NCBI RefSeq assembly: GCF_007559005.1
Contig: NZ_CP041763.1
Coordinates: forward strand, 3,008,463-3,072,462
Source: Gordonia zhaorongruii
Lineage (GTDB): Bacteria; Actinomycetota; Actinomycetes; Mycobacteriales; Mycobacteriaceae
Length of the DNA stretch: 64,000 nt
Direction of reading: 5' to 3'
Positions 7,540-16,609 of the stretch are shown in pieces (position 1 is the stretch's first letter; each line of letters starts with the position of its first letter). Made by a program: the position numbers and the translations under genes. The notes below the pieces were generated by a model. It did not search any database, was not told where the DNA came from, and saw only the letters and a list, made by a program, of their open reading frames with translations.

Positions 7540-10500
7540 ATGAGCCCCGACCGGCTCCTCTCACGACGCGGCACCCTGTACGCCGCACTCGTCTTCGCTC
7601 TCCTGTCCTTCTGGCAGGCCCCCGGCAGGATCTCGCCGGACACCAAACTCGACCTCACCGCCGATCCGATCGGATTCCTGAGCCGCGCTGCCCACCTGTG
7701 GTCGCCGACGCTGCCGATGGGACAGATCCAGAATCAGGCCTACGGCTACTTCTTCCCCCACGGCGCGTTCTTCGCCGCCGGACAGCTCCTCCACCTCCCC
7801 CCGTGGATCACTCAGCGCCTGTGGTGGGCCATTCTGCTCACCGTCGGTTTCATCGGCGTCATCCGAGTGGCCGAAGCCCTCCGGATCGGTTCGTTCGGCT
7901 CTCGGCTCGTCGCCGGTGCGGTCTTCGTCCTGTCCCCGCGTGCGATCACCACGCTGGGCACCATCTCGTCGGAGACGCTCCCGCTGATGCTCGCCCCGTG
8001 GGTGCTGCTCCCGGTGATCCGTGCTCTAGACGGCGCCTCCGGCCGTCCGCTGTGGCGGGAGGCAGCGCGTTCCGCGTGCGCGGTCGCGCTGATGGGAGCG
8101 GTGAACGCGGTGGCCACCGCCGCGGCCGTCGCGGTCGCGGTCGGATGGTGGATCGCGGTCATCGCGACATGCGATGCACAACGTCGACGGCGGGGCCTGC
8201 TGTTCGGCGGGTGCTGGGCGGTCGGGCTGGCCGCAGCCTGCCTGTGGTGGGTGATTCCATTGCTGATGCTGGCGCGGGTGTCACCGCCTTTCCTCGACTT
8301 CATCGAATCCGCCCAGGTGACCACCGAGTGGACGTCCCTGACCGAGGTGCTGCGCGGCACATCGTCGTGGACGCCGTTCGTCTCCGGCGAACGCGCAGCG
8401 GGCGCCGTACTGGTCTCCGAATCGGCGGCCGTCGTCGCCACGGGAATCCTGGCGGCCGCGGGCCTGGCGGGTCTCGCCATGCGCGGCATGCCGCATCGGC
8501 GACGCTGGGTGACGCTCCTGGTGGTGGGACTCATCGCGATCTGTCTCGGCTACCCGGGCGCACTCGGGTCCCCGATCGCCGACACGGTGCGCGCATTCCT
8601 CGACGGCGGCGGAGCCGCGTTGCGCAACGTCCACAAGTTCGATCCGCTCATCCGGCTCCCGCTGGTCCTCGGAATCGGCCATCTGCTGGCCCGGGTGCCG
8701 GTGCGATCGCTGCTGTCAGCGCCGTCGAAGGCCAACGGGTGGGGCCGCCCTGCCGCCGCGGCGGTAGTCGTCGTGACCGCGGCGTTCGGCGCGGGATCCC
8801 TCGCATGGACCGGCGGGCTGGCACCGTCATCGAGCTATTCGGCGATCCCCGGTTACTGGGAGCAGACCGCGGACTGGCTCGACGAGAACGCAGGCGACTC
8901 CCGCGCGCTCGTCGTTCCCGGCGCACCGTTCGCCGACCAGTTATGGGGGCTGACGCGCGACGAGCCGCTGCAAGCCCTGTCGTCGAAGCCATGGGCCGTC
9001 CGGGACGCGATCCCGCTGACGCCGCCCGGAGCCATCCGCGCGATGGACTCGGTGGAGCGCGCGTTGGTCTCGGGTCGGGGCTCGGCAGCGCTGGCCGACA
9101 CCCTCGCCCGGCAGGGGTTCGGCTACGTCGTGCTCCGTGCCGACCTCGACCCGTCGACGTCCCGGTCGGCGCGGCCGATCGTGGTCGCCGATGCGCTCGA
9201 TCGCTCGCCCGGCGTCTCGGCAGTCGCCCGGTTCGGCCCGATGGTCGCACCGCCGACTGTGCCCGGCGTCGTCACCGACGAGGGCCTGCGCCCGAAGATG
9301 CCCGCGGTGACCGTCTACCGAGTCGGTGAGAGCAGCGGCACCGGCCCCCGGCTCACTCCGCTCGACGAGGTGCCTCGCGTCAGCGGCGGCCCCGAGTCCC
9401 TTGCCGCGATCGACGAGGCTCGCGTCCTCGGCGGACGGGAGCCGCTCGGGACCTCGTTGCTCACAGCCGACGCTCGCCGCGCCGGCCTGGGCGACGGCCG
9501 CGGCCTCACGGTCACCGACACTCCCGCCGACCGCGAGACCGATTTCGGTCGAGTCGACGACCATTCGTCCGCGATCCGGTCCGCAGGTGATCCCCGACTG
9601 ACGAAGAACGCCGTTCCCGACTACCCCGTCGCCGACACCCCACTCGTCCGCGGACAGTGGCTCCTCAACAACGAGCCCGGTCAAGTGCGGGTCACGTCGT
9701 CCGGTTCGGCCGCCGACGCCACACAACCCGGCCGGACGTCGCCGGCCGCATCGACGGCGGCCGCATTCGACGGCGACCCCGGGACCGCCTGGGTGAGCCG
9801 CGGACTCGAGTCGGCGGTCGGCCGGTGGATGGCACTCGAGTTCACCGAGCCGCGCCGCAACCTGGCTCTCACGGTGACGACTGCGGAGGCGATCGGTCCC
9901 GACGTCACCACGTTGCTCGTCACCACGGACGCGGGCAGTACCGTCGCGCAGGGTGTCGAACCCGGCGAGCCGACTCGCATCGTCGCACCGGCCGGGCCCA
10001 CCAAGCGGGTGGAGATCCGTGCGATCCGGGCCGCCGACGGGCGGGCGGGCGATCAGTTCTCACTCGCCGACGTCCAGCTCTCCGATGCGACGACCGATCT
10101 GGACTACTCGGTGCGTCACCGGGTGGTCCTTCCGCAACTCGACGCCGCCGACCGGGTGCACGCCTGGGTGCTGAGCAACGAGCTGGGCACGCAGCCCGAC
10201 TGCGTGACGCGCGGTGACCGTGTGCGGTGCGCACCCGCGCTGGGCGCGAGCGCCGAATCGCCCGCCGTGTTCAGCCGCACCTTGTCGGTGCCGTCGGAGA
10301 CCCGTGTGACTCCGACGGTGGTGCTGCGCCCCGCATCGGGCGGAGCTCTGTCCGACCTGCTGACGCGCGCCGGATCGGTGACGGCGGACGGCCCGTCGAA
10401 TGTGGCGGATCCGCGAGGCAGCGCGGCGGCGGCGGTCGACGGCGACCCCGGCACCGTGTGGACGGCGCCGGAGACCCCCGCCACCACACGCGGGAAGAAG

Positions 10501-11901
10501 ACGAAGAAGCCGTCGCTCACCATGCGGCTACCTGCGGAGCAGGAGGTGTCTTCGTTGCACCTGACCAGCCCCGACGACTACCCGGCGCGGCCGACCAAGG
10601 TGACCGTCGACCTGGGCGATGGCCCGCAGAAGGTCACGGTCGGCAGCGACGGCACGGTCCCGCTGCGTTCGGCTCGCACCGATCACATCACGCTGACGGT
10701 CGACGCGACCGCCGACTTGATCGACGTCAACGATCTCGGGTTCGCGCGCCAGTCCCCCGCCGGAATCGCCGAGATCGAGGTCCGGCCGACGATTCCGACG
10801 CCGCAGACCGATCTGGACCGTCCCATCTCGATCGGCTGCGGCACCGACGGTGACGGTCCGCTCGGGATCGGATTGTCGGCATCCGGTCAGCTTCATCGCC
10901 TGCAGGTGTCGACCACCGCCCGTTCCCTGCGCAACGGTGACCCGATCCTCGCGCACCCCTGCTCCGGGGAGTCGCTGAGTCTCGGCGCCGGTGAGCAGGA
11001 GGTGTCGGTGAACCCGGGCGACGCCTTCTCCGTGCAGTCGGTGGAACTGAGCACCGACGCTCCCGACACCGTCGGCACTCATGCACCAGCTCGCACCGGA
11101 CGGTGGGACTCGACGCACCGTGAGGCCATCGTCGACGCCGCCGACACCGCGCGCCTGCTGTCGGTTCCGGAGAGCACGAACAGCGGCTGGCACGCCCGAC
11201 TGCACGGCCGGGAACTCGACCCTGTCGTGGTGAACGGCTGGCAGCAGGGCTGGGTCCTCCCCGCCGGTGCTGCGGGCACGGTCGCGCTCACCTTCGACCT
11301 CGACTCCCCGTATCGGTGGGCCCTCCTGGGCGGCGCCCTGCTTCTCGTCGCCCTGTTCGCGGCAGCCTGGCTTCCGCTCCGCACCGGGCGATTCTCGCGA
11401 TGGTTGAGCGAACGTCATCCGCGTCCCCGCTGGTTGAGCGAGCACGGCCCCTCACGCCGGATAGACGAACGCGGCACCCTTTCTCGCTGGTTGAGCGAGC
11501 ACGGCCCCTCACGCCGGATAGACGAACGCGGCGCTCTTCCTCGCTGGTTGAGCGAGCGCAGCGAGTCGAAACCGACCGCACCCACCGCCCGAACCTGGCC
11601 GACCCGGAGGGTCGCCGTCACCGGTGCCGTCGCCGGACTGGTCGCCGCCTGGCTCCTCGCCGGATGGTGGGGCGCGGCAGCCGCCGTACTGGTCGGATCG
11701 GTCGTGGCGCGTTCGTCTCCGACGACGCGGGTCGTTCTGTCGTTCGGTGCGATGACGACGGCCACCGTCGCACTCGCCACGGGCCCGTGGCATTCGGGCA
11801 CCGAGTACGCCGGATACGACGTGCTACCGCAGTTGGCAGCACTGATCGCCGTGTCGGCGACCGTGGCGTCGACGCTCTTCGGACCGCGGTCGGCCGACTG
11901 A
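7540..11901 (+). CDS. aftD: Alpha-(1->3)-arabinofuranosyltransferase AftD
   Basis: A 1453-residue GT-C membrane glycosyltransferase. About twelve hydrophobic segments fill residues 10-430, with the acidic first loop DTKLDLTADP. A large extracytoplasmic part follows, containing two F5/8C-like carbohydrate-binding modules (around 740-860 and 960-1100, each with an AVDGDPGT- or AFDGDPGT-type motif). A last cluster of membrane helices occupies about 1260-1450. AftD adds branching arabinofuranose from decaprenyl-phosphoarabinose to arabinogalactan and lipoarabinomannan. It is somewhat longer than the ~1400-residue M. tuberculosis protein. Part of the excess is a repetitive insertion (residues 1287-1346) between C-terminal helices, see 11398-11577. 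The ATG at 7540 directly precedes the first helix. Confidence 0.93.
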   Translation: MSPDRLLSRRGTLYAALVFALLSFWQAPGRISPDTKLDLTADPIGFLSRAAHLWSPTLPMGQIQNQAYGYFFPHGAFFAAGQLLHLPPWITQRLWWAILLTVGFIGVIRVAEALRIGSFGSRLVAGAVFVLSPRAITTLGTISSETLPLMLAPWVLLPVIRALDGASGRPLWREAARSACAVALMGAVNAVATAAAVAVAVGWWIAVIATCDAQRRRRGLLFGGCWAVGLAAACLWWVIPLLMLARVSPPFLDFIESAQVTTEWTSLTEVLRGTSSWTPFVSGERAAGAVLVSESAAVVATGILAAAGLAGLAMRGMPHRRRWVTLLVVGLIAICLGYPGALGSPIADTVRAFLDGGGAALRNVHKFDPLIRLPLVLGIGHLLARVPVRSLLSAPSKANGWGRPAAAAVVVVTAAFGAGSLAWTGGLAPSSSYSAIPGYWEQTADWLDENAGDSRALVVPGAPFADQLWGLTRDEPLQALSSKPWAVRDAIPLTPPGAIRAMDSVERALVSGRGSAALADTLARQGFGYVVLRADLDPSTSRSARPIVVADALDRSPGVSAVARFGPMVAPPTVPGVVTDEGLRPKMPAVTVYRVGESSGTGPRLTPLDEVPRVSGGPESLAAIDEARVLGGREPLGTSLLTADARRAGLGDGRGLTVTDTPADRETDFGRVDDHSSAIRSAGDPRLTKNAVPDYPVADTPLVRGQWLLNNEPGQVRVTSSGSAADATQPGRTSPAASTAAAFDGDPGTAWVSRGLESAVGRWMALEFTEPRRNLALTVTTAEAIGPDVTTLLVTTDAGSTVAQGVEPGEPTRIVAPAGPTKRVEIRAIRAADGRAGDQFSLADVQLSDATTDLDYSVRHRVVLPQLDAADRVHAWVLSNELGTQPDCVTRGDRVRCAPALGASAESPAVFSRTLSVPSETRVTPTVVLRPASGGALSDLLTRAGSVTADGPSNVADPRGSAAAAVDGDPGTVWTAPETPATTRGKKTKKPSLTMRLPAEQEVSSLHLTSPDDYPARPTKVTVDLGDGPQKVTVGSDGTVPLRSARTDHITLTVDATADLIDVNDLGFARQSPAGIAEIEVRPTIPTPQTDLDRPISIGCGTDGDGPLGIGLSASGQLHRLQVSTTARSLRNGDPILAHPCSGESLSLGAGEQEVSVNPGDAFSVQSVELSTDAPDTVGTHAPARTGRWDSTHREAIVDAADTARLLSVPESTNSGWHARLHGRELDPVVVNGWQQGWVLPAGAAGTVALTFDLDSPYRWALLGGALLLVALFAAAWLPLRTGRFSRWLSERHPRPRWLSEHGPSRRIDERGTLSRWLSEHGPSRRIDERGALPRWLSERSESKPTAPTARTWPTRRVAVTGAVAGLVAAWLLAGWWGAAAAVLVGSVVARSSPTTRVVLSFGAMTTATVALATGPWHSGTEYAGYDVLPQLAALIAVSATVASTLFGPRSAD
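11398..11577 (+). repeat. In-frame 57-bp tandem repeats inside aftD
   Basis: Two adjacent 57-bp units (11428-11484 and 11485-11541) differ at only three bases. A partial unit precedes them (11398-11427) and another follows (11542-11577). Each starts CGCTGGTTGAGCGA and encodes RWLSEHGPSRRIDERG plus three residues. Because 57 is divisible by three, the reading frame survives. The last unit changes to GAGCGCAGCGAGTCGAAACC, which resembles dispersed intergenic repeats I recall from Gordonia-type genomes. The peptide is Arg-rich and lies between C-terminal membrane helices. Confidence 0.85.
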
Positions 11902-11974
11902 CGCCCCTCCGGACCCGTACTGCGAAGCTCGGCGTCCTCAGTCGCCATCGAGGGAGTGCGCCCCCTCGGCTACC

Positions 11975-12000
11975 CGTGACCGGACTGACCTTCGGTCACG
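11975..12000. terminator. Hairpin between convergent aftD and acyltransferase
   Basis: An 8-bp perfect stem (CGTGACCG with CGGTCACG, 10-nt loop) lies between the aftD stop and the acyltransferase stop. There is no U tract. It is a modest candidate for a shared terminator. Confidence 0.45.
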
Positions 12001-12006
12001 CGGCGA

Positions 12007-13179
12007 TCACTCAGCAGGCGACAGTTCGGCTTCAGCCCGCCGCCGCTTCTCGCGCCGTGACAGGGCTCGCCTGCACGGCTCCTCGAGGAATATGTAGCTG
12101 GCCGCGGAGACGGGCACGGTGATGACGACGGTCAACAGCCAGATCGCCACGAAACGACCGGCGAACGCCGGAATCCCGAACAGTCCGAACATCGACGTGA
12201 GCACGGCGACGTGCCAGATGAAGATGCCGTATGACCACCGTCCGAGAGCGGCCATCACCGGCGACTCGAGGAACCGGAAGCGGTCATCGCGGAGCACGAG
12301 CGGTGCCAGGACCGCGTAGGCGGCGATGCCGCCGAGGAGCATCTTCGCGGCGTACTGCGGGTCGTTCATCGGGGCGAGCCCCACCGGTCCCGCCAGCGGA
12401 GTCGACGCCAGGCAGTAGGCGATCACGACGATGCCGAGCATCGCCGGACGGTTCGACGACCAACGGATCAGCCGCGAGTCCGCACTGACCGCTCCGGTTC
12501 GCACTGCCGCGACGATCTCGGCGAGAACGAGTCCGCCGGCGAACCACGGGAGGTGCCCGAACACCCAGTTCTTGCCCTCCACGCCGTCGGCGAGCGGCAG
12601 TACGTTCACCGCCCAAGCCCAGGTGAGGCTGACGGCCGAGATCCCGAGGATCAGCGGCACGCGGTAGCGGGCGCGGCGCCCGCGCAGTGCGACGATCGCG
12701 TAGCCCGCGATCGGCAGCAGCAGGTAGAAGGCCACCTCGACGGACAGGCTCCACATCTGAGTGAGACCGGGAGCCAAGGTGAGCGGCACGAACACCTGGG
12801 TCAGTGTGAGGTTCGCCAACCACACCGTGAGCGACGAGTCGCGTGCCTGCGGCAGCAACAGCAGCACGACGATCACCACAACTGCGTATGCAGGCCAGAT
12901 CCGGACGAATCGATGCTTCAGATAGCGGGTCACATCCGGCGGCGACGCGTCGGCGTCGTGTGCGGCGGAAGCGTACGGCCGCCAGAGCAGAAAGCCGCTG
13001 AGCGCGAAGAACAACGCGACGGCCAGGTCGAGCCTGCCCAGCAACGGCCCGATCACCGGCCAGTCGAGTGACGCCGTCTGGAACGCGACGTGCGTGGTGA
13101 GGACACCGAGCGCAGCCACGGCACGCATGCCTTCGAGTTGCGGATAGAAGCGTCTGGCCGGTGCCTGCGCGCCTGTCAT
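12007..13179 (-). CDS. Acyltransferase family 3 membrane protein
   Basis: A 390-residue integral membrane protein with about ten hydrophobic helices. Near the N-terminus it has the family signature LEGMRAVAALGVLTTHV, in which the His is the proposed catalytic residue, then FFALSGFLLWRPY and the RFVRIWPAY segment. Acyltransferase-3 proteins O-acylate surface sugars or lipids using a cytoplasmic acyl donor. The ATG at 13179 is preceded by GAAGG and gives the normal start for the family. A longer reading to 13251 adds no recognisable sequence. It corresponds by position to Rv0228. The substrate is unknown, but its place beside aftD favours arabinogalactan, LAM or a glycolipid. Confidence 0.85.
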   Translation of the reverse strand: MTGAQAPARRFYPQLEGMRAVAALGVLTTHVAFQTASLDWPVIGPLLGRLDLAVALFFALSGFLLWRPYASAAHDADASPPDVTRYLKHRFVRIWPAYAVVVIVVLLLLPQARDSSLTVWLANLTLTQVFVPLTLAPGLTQMWSLSVEVAFYLLLPIAGYAIVALRGRRARYRVPLILGISAVSLTWAWAVNVLPLADGVEGKNWVFGHLPWFAGGLVLAEIVAAVRTGAVSADSRLIRWSSNRPAMLGIVVIAYCLASTPLAGPVGLAPMNDPQYAAKMLLGGIAAYAVLAPLVLRDDRFRFLESPVMAALGRWSYGIFIWHVAVLTSMFGLFGIPAFAGRFVAIWLLTVVITVPVSAASYIFLEEPCRRALSRREKRRRAEAELSPAE

Positions 13180-13232
13180 GTGTGGGCCTTCATGTCGCGG
13201 TCCAATGTAGTCGCACCGATACAGTCGACGGC

Positions 13233-14321
13233 ATGCCCGAGAACCCGTCACCGCGTTTCAGCACGCGCGACCTCCTGGCTCCGACGGCCTTGTTCCTCGG
13301 CGCGCTCCTGCTCGCGGGCGCCTTCGCGCTGGGTCCGATCATCGCCTCCGGCTTGAAGAAGGTGCCCCTCGACATCGACGCAGCCTGGGTCGCCGACGGC
13401 TCGGACGGCTCCCGGGTCCTGGACCGCTGCTCCATCGGCGAGCCGAGAGCCCGCGTCCTCGAGGCGCAGGTGCAGCAGCACCGGCGGATCGTCGCCGTCC
13501 GCCCCGCCGATTCGGATGAGGTCACGCTTCAGGCCGGCACGTCACTCGGTGTGAGCGAGTACACGGTGGACGGGAGATCAGTCGAGGCGAAGGACGTGTG
13601 CGGCGAGGAGACTCTCGCGGCCACCATCGACCGGGTGACCGTCGATCGTTCGACGGCGCTCCCCACCGGCGGTGCGTCCGAGGTTCTGTACGACGATCAG
13701 AAGGGCGCAGTCCCCATACCGGACCGAAATGCCTTCACCTATCTACTGCCCTACGGCTTCCAGACTTCCGCGCCCCGGTACTTCGATGTGCCGACCCGGC
13801 AGCGGGTTCCGCTGCAGCGCGAGGGAACGGCCACTGTCGACGGGCGCGAGACCGTGCATTTCGTGGCCGATGTGCCCGACACCGACCTGTCCAGATTCGA
13901 CTCCCGCGCCATCCTCACGCGTCCCGCTTCCTGGTTCGGCTCGTTCCGCGGTGTGCCCCCGGAGGAACCGCTCACCGCGACGCTGCACCACTCCTCGAGG
14001 CGGGATCTCTTCGTGGACGCCGAGACAGGCGTCATCGTGGACGAACGCGTCGCGATCACGGAGGACTACCGGTTCGCTCCGGACGTGGCGGAACGTTTCC
14101 CTGAACTGCACGATTTCCGGCTGACCAACGTCGACACGACCCTGACCGGCGATCAGCAGAGCCGGACCGAGGCCGCCGACGCCGCATCCGCCCGGGAGTG
14201 GCCCGTCACCCTGACCGAACTGATCCTGCCGATCGTGTTCGGCGTCCTCGGCGCGTGCGCCCTGATCGTGGGAGTCGTGGTCACGCTCCGCGATCGCCGC
14301 GCACGCAGCGACGGGGACTAG
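13233..14321 (+). CDS. DUF3068 (PorA-family) membrane-anchored protein
   Basis: A 362-residue protein with a hydrophobic helix near each end (about 15-40 and 325-350) and a large extracytoplasmic beta-rich middle. This is the architecture of the DUF3068 family, to which Rv0227c belongs. The start at 13233 is divergent from the acyltransferase (53 bp apart) and removes an upstream non-family segment. The role is undefined; the family is confined to mycolata and relatives and is linked to envelope biogenesis by neighbourhood. Cys residues at about 60 and 117 could form a disulfide outside the membrane. Confidence 0.8.
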   Translation: MPENPSPRFSTRDLLAPTALFLGALLLAGAFALGPIIASGLKKVPLDIDAAWVADGSDGSRVLDRCSIGEPRARVLEAQVQQHRRIVAVRPADSDEVTLQAGTSLGVSEYTVDGRSVEAKDVCGEETLAATIDRVTVDRSTALPTGGASEVLYDDQKGAVPIPDRNAFTYLLPYGFQTSAPRYFDVPTRQRVPLQREGTATVDGRETVHFVADVPDTDLSRFDSRAILTRPASWFGSFRGVPPEEPLTATLHHSSRRDLFVDAETGVIVDERVAITEDYRFAPDVAERFPELHDFRLTNVDTTLTGDQQSRTEAADAASAREWPVTLTELILPIVFGVLGACALIVGVVVTLRDRRARSDGD

Positions 14322-14384
14322 TCCGCCGGCCGGTCGCCTCACCCTGCGCGAGTGCCGATGCATCCGAACGAGCACACGACGCAC

Positions 14385-15605
14385 CTACTCGATCAGCGAA
14401 CGAGAGGACTCGCCCGCTCGATCTGAAGAGGTGCGCGATGCCACGGCCAGCCACGTGCCCGTGGCTGCCACCGCACACGCCGCCGAACCTGTGGCGATGA
14501 CCGCAAGGCCGAGCACGGAGTCCGCGACCGTGAGAATGAGCGTCACCTCCACGATCAGCACGACGAATGCCGGGGCCGCACCTCGCGCCCGGTTCCTTGC
14601 GATCGCGGCGAGCAGCATCAACTGCAGGACCGCGAGAAGTGCACCGGTCAACGCGAACAGCCAGATCAGTCCTGCCACCGGCCGATAGTCCGCCGGGATC
14701 ACCGCAGGAACCAGCGATCCGGCGGCTGCGGCCACGGTGACGACGAACCCGATCGTGGCCAGCACCACGACAGCCCGCCACAAGGCGGCCGCCGATCGCA
14801 CTGGATCGGCCAGCCGCGGATAGACCATCACACCGATCGCCTGCGGCAGCCAGAATGCCGCCTTGGTGGCGACCGCCCCGAGCGAGTACAGGCCGGCGTC
14901 ACCGGTGGACAGCACCGATCGGGACAGCAGCAGGTCGACGGACACCGCGACGATCATCACGAACTGCACGCCGGATGCCGCGAGTACGTCGGGAAGCGCG
15001 ACCCTCGACACCGCGCCGGTGTCCTCCTGGTGGCCGCTTCGTGCAGCGATCGCGGCGACCACCAGTGCGGCGACCACCGTTCCGCCCGTTCCGGACAGCA
15101 ACGCGCCGGTCGGGCCGGCACCCGCGACAACGGCGAGGACGACCGGCACCGAACGGAGCACACCGACCCCGGCGAGCACCCCGCCCAACGTGCCGAATCG
15201 CCCGGCGCCCTGGAGGAATCCCTGGCCGCCGGCGACCAACGCCAGAGGTGCGGCCCCGGCGATCGCCGCAGCAGTCGACGCGAGTCCGGTGTCGGCGAGC
15301 CGCATCATCACGCCGACGGCGAACACCGATCCGACCGCGACCACGAGTCCGACGACGCCGATCAGCTTCCACAACCGCGCCCGAGACGTTCCGGCGACGA
15401 CCTCGCGTGCCACCACCGCCTGCAAAGCCAGCGCAGGCACCGACAGCACCAGCATCGCCGCGTTCAGCACCGAGAACTCGCCGAACCCGTCGGGGCCGAG
15501 CAGCCGGCTCGCCGGCACCTGCACCAGGTAGGCGAGGACGTTCGCGAGAAGGGTGCCGGCGGTCACCGAGCCGAGGGCCCGCACCGCGGAGGTAGCACCA
15601 ACCAT
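14385..15605 (-). CDS. MOP-superfamily polysaccharide flippase (Wzx-like)
   Basis: About 406 residues made almost entirely of hydrophobic segments, 12-14 by eye. The N-terminal LLGPDGFGEFSVLNA segment is typical of the oligosaccharide flippase / polysaccharide biosynthesis family. Such proteins move lipid-linked glycans across the inner membrane. The ATG at 15605 begins directly at the first helix; an ATG at 15644 would add 13 residues, and neither has a clear ribosome site. It is not part of the remembered Rv0224c-Rv0236c order, so it looks like an insertion into this conserved block. Neighbouring glycosyltransferases suggest a local glycan substrate, which I cannot identify. Confidence 0.8.
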   Translation of the reverse strand: MVGATSAVRALGSVTAGTLLANVLAYLVQVPASRLLGPDGFGEFSVLNAAMLVLSVPALALQAVVAREVVAGTSRARLWKLIGVVGLVVAVGSVFAVGVMMRLADTGLASTAAAIAGAAPLALVAGGQGFLQGAGRFGTLGGVLAGVGVLRSVPVVLAVVAGAGPTGALLSGTGGTVVAALVVAAIAARSGHQEDTGAVSRVALPDVLAASGVQFVMIVAVSVDLLLSRSVLSTGDAGLYSLGAVATKAAFWLPQAIGVMVYPRLADPVRSAAALWRAVVVLATIGFVVTVAAAAGSLVPAVIPADYRPVAGLIWLFALTGALLAVLQLMLLAAIARNRARGAAPAFVVLIVEVTLILTVADSVLGLAVIATGSAACAVAATGTWLAVASRTSSDRAGESSRSLIE

Positions 15606-15690
15606 GCACACCAGTGTGCCGGTAGCCCCTTCGATAGACTGCATCGACTGTATTCACCCGAATTTCCCAGAACAGCAGGCCGATAAGTCG

Positions 15691-16605
15691 ATGTACGACA
15701 CCGAACCGCTCACCGAAGCCGATCCCACCGACGTCGGTTCCCGAATCGACCCGGTACTCGCGCGCAGCTGGCTCCTCGTCAACGGCGCCCAGGACGACAG
15801 GTTCGACGCAGCAGCGCGGTCACGTGCGGACATCGTGGTCCTCGACATCGAAGACGCCGTCGCCCCCAAGGACAAGGATGCGGCCCGGGACAACGTGGTG
15901 CGCTGGATGCACGCGGGCCACTCCGACTGGGTGCGCATCAACGGTTTCGGCACCCCGTGGTGGGCCGCCGACATCGCAGCCCTGTCGAAGACGTCCATCG
16001 GCGGCGTGATCCTGGCGATGGTCGAATCCGTCGACCACGTGACCGAGACGGCGGCACGACTGCCCGGCATCCCGATCGTGGCCCTCGTCGAGACCGCACG
16101 CGGCCTCGAGCGGATCACCGAGATCGCCTCGGCGAGGGGCACGTTCCGACTCGCCTTCGGCATCGGCGACTTCCGCCGCGACACCGGCTTCGGCGACAGC
16201 CCCATGACCTTGGCCTACGCACGGTCCCGGTTCACGATCGCCGCCAAATCGGCTAACCAGCCGTCCGCCATCGACGGTCCGACGGTCGGTTCGAATCCAC
16301 TCAAGCTGAGCGAGGCAACCGCGGTGAGTGCCGAGTTCGGGATGACGGGCAAGATCTGCCTCACCCCCGACCAGTGCGCCGCAGTCAACGACGGCCTGTC
16401 GCCGTCCCTGGATGAGATCAACTGGGCGCGCGACTTCTTCGCCGAGTTCGAGGGCGACGGCGGCGAGATCCGCAACGGCTCCGACCTGCCGCGCATCGCT
16501 CGCGCTACCAAGATCCTCGACCTGGCGCGCGCCTATCACATCGTGCCCAACGACTACGAGATCTCCGACCACGCTCCCGCCCCGACCGACACGTACCACT
16601 ACTGA
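15691..16605 (+). CDS. CitE-like HpcH/HpaI aldolase or lyase
   Basis: A 304-residue TIM-barrel protein of the CitE/HpcH family. It shows VVLDIEDAVAP (49-59), an Arg at position 82 (VRING), and metal-ligand candidates Glu134 (LVETARG) and Asp160 (FGIGDFRRD). Free-standing CitE-like proteins cleave malyl- or citramalyl-type CoA thioesters with Mg2+; which substrate is used cannot be read from sequence. The ATG at 15691 starts just before the first recognisable strand; the upstream extension overlaps the divergent flippase. It ends 4 bp before the next membrane-protein gene, so they are probably co-transcribed, which is odd for a central-metabolism lyase. Confidence 0.8.
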   Translation: MYDTEPLTEADPTDVGSRIDPVLARSWLLVNGAQDDRFDAAARSRADIVVLDIEDAVAPKDKDAARDNVVRWMHAGHSDWVRINGFGTPWWAADIAALSKTSIGGVILAMVESVDHVTETAARLPGIPIVALVETARGLERITEIASARGTFRLAFGIGDFRRDTGFGDSPMTLAYARSRFTIAAKSANQPSAIDGPTVGSNPLKLSEATAVSAEFGMTGKICLTPDQCAAVNDGLSPSLDEINWARDFFAEFEGDGGEIRNGSDLPRIARATKILDLARAYHIVPNDYEISDHAPAPTDTYHY

Positions 16606-16609
16606 CGAC

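Noticed and set aside
7698..9329. 543-codon ORF inside aftD in another frame
   Set aside because: Extremely Arg-rich product typical of out-of-frame high-G+C DNA; aftD accounts for the region.
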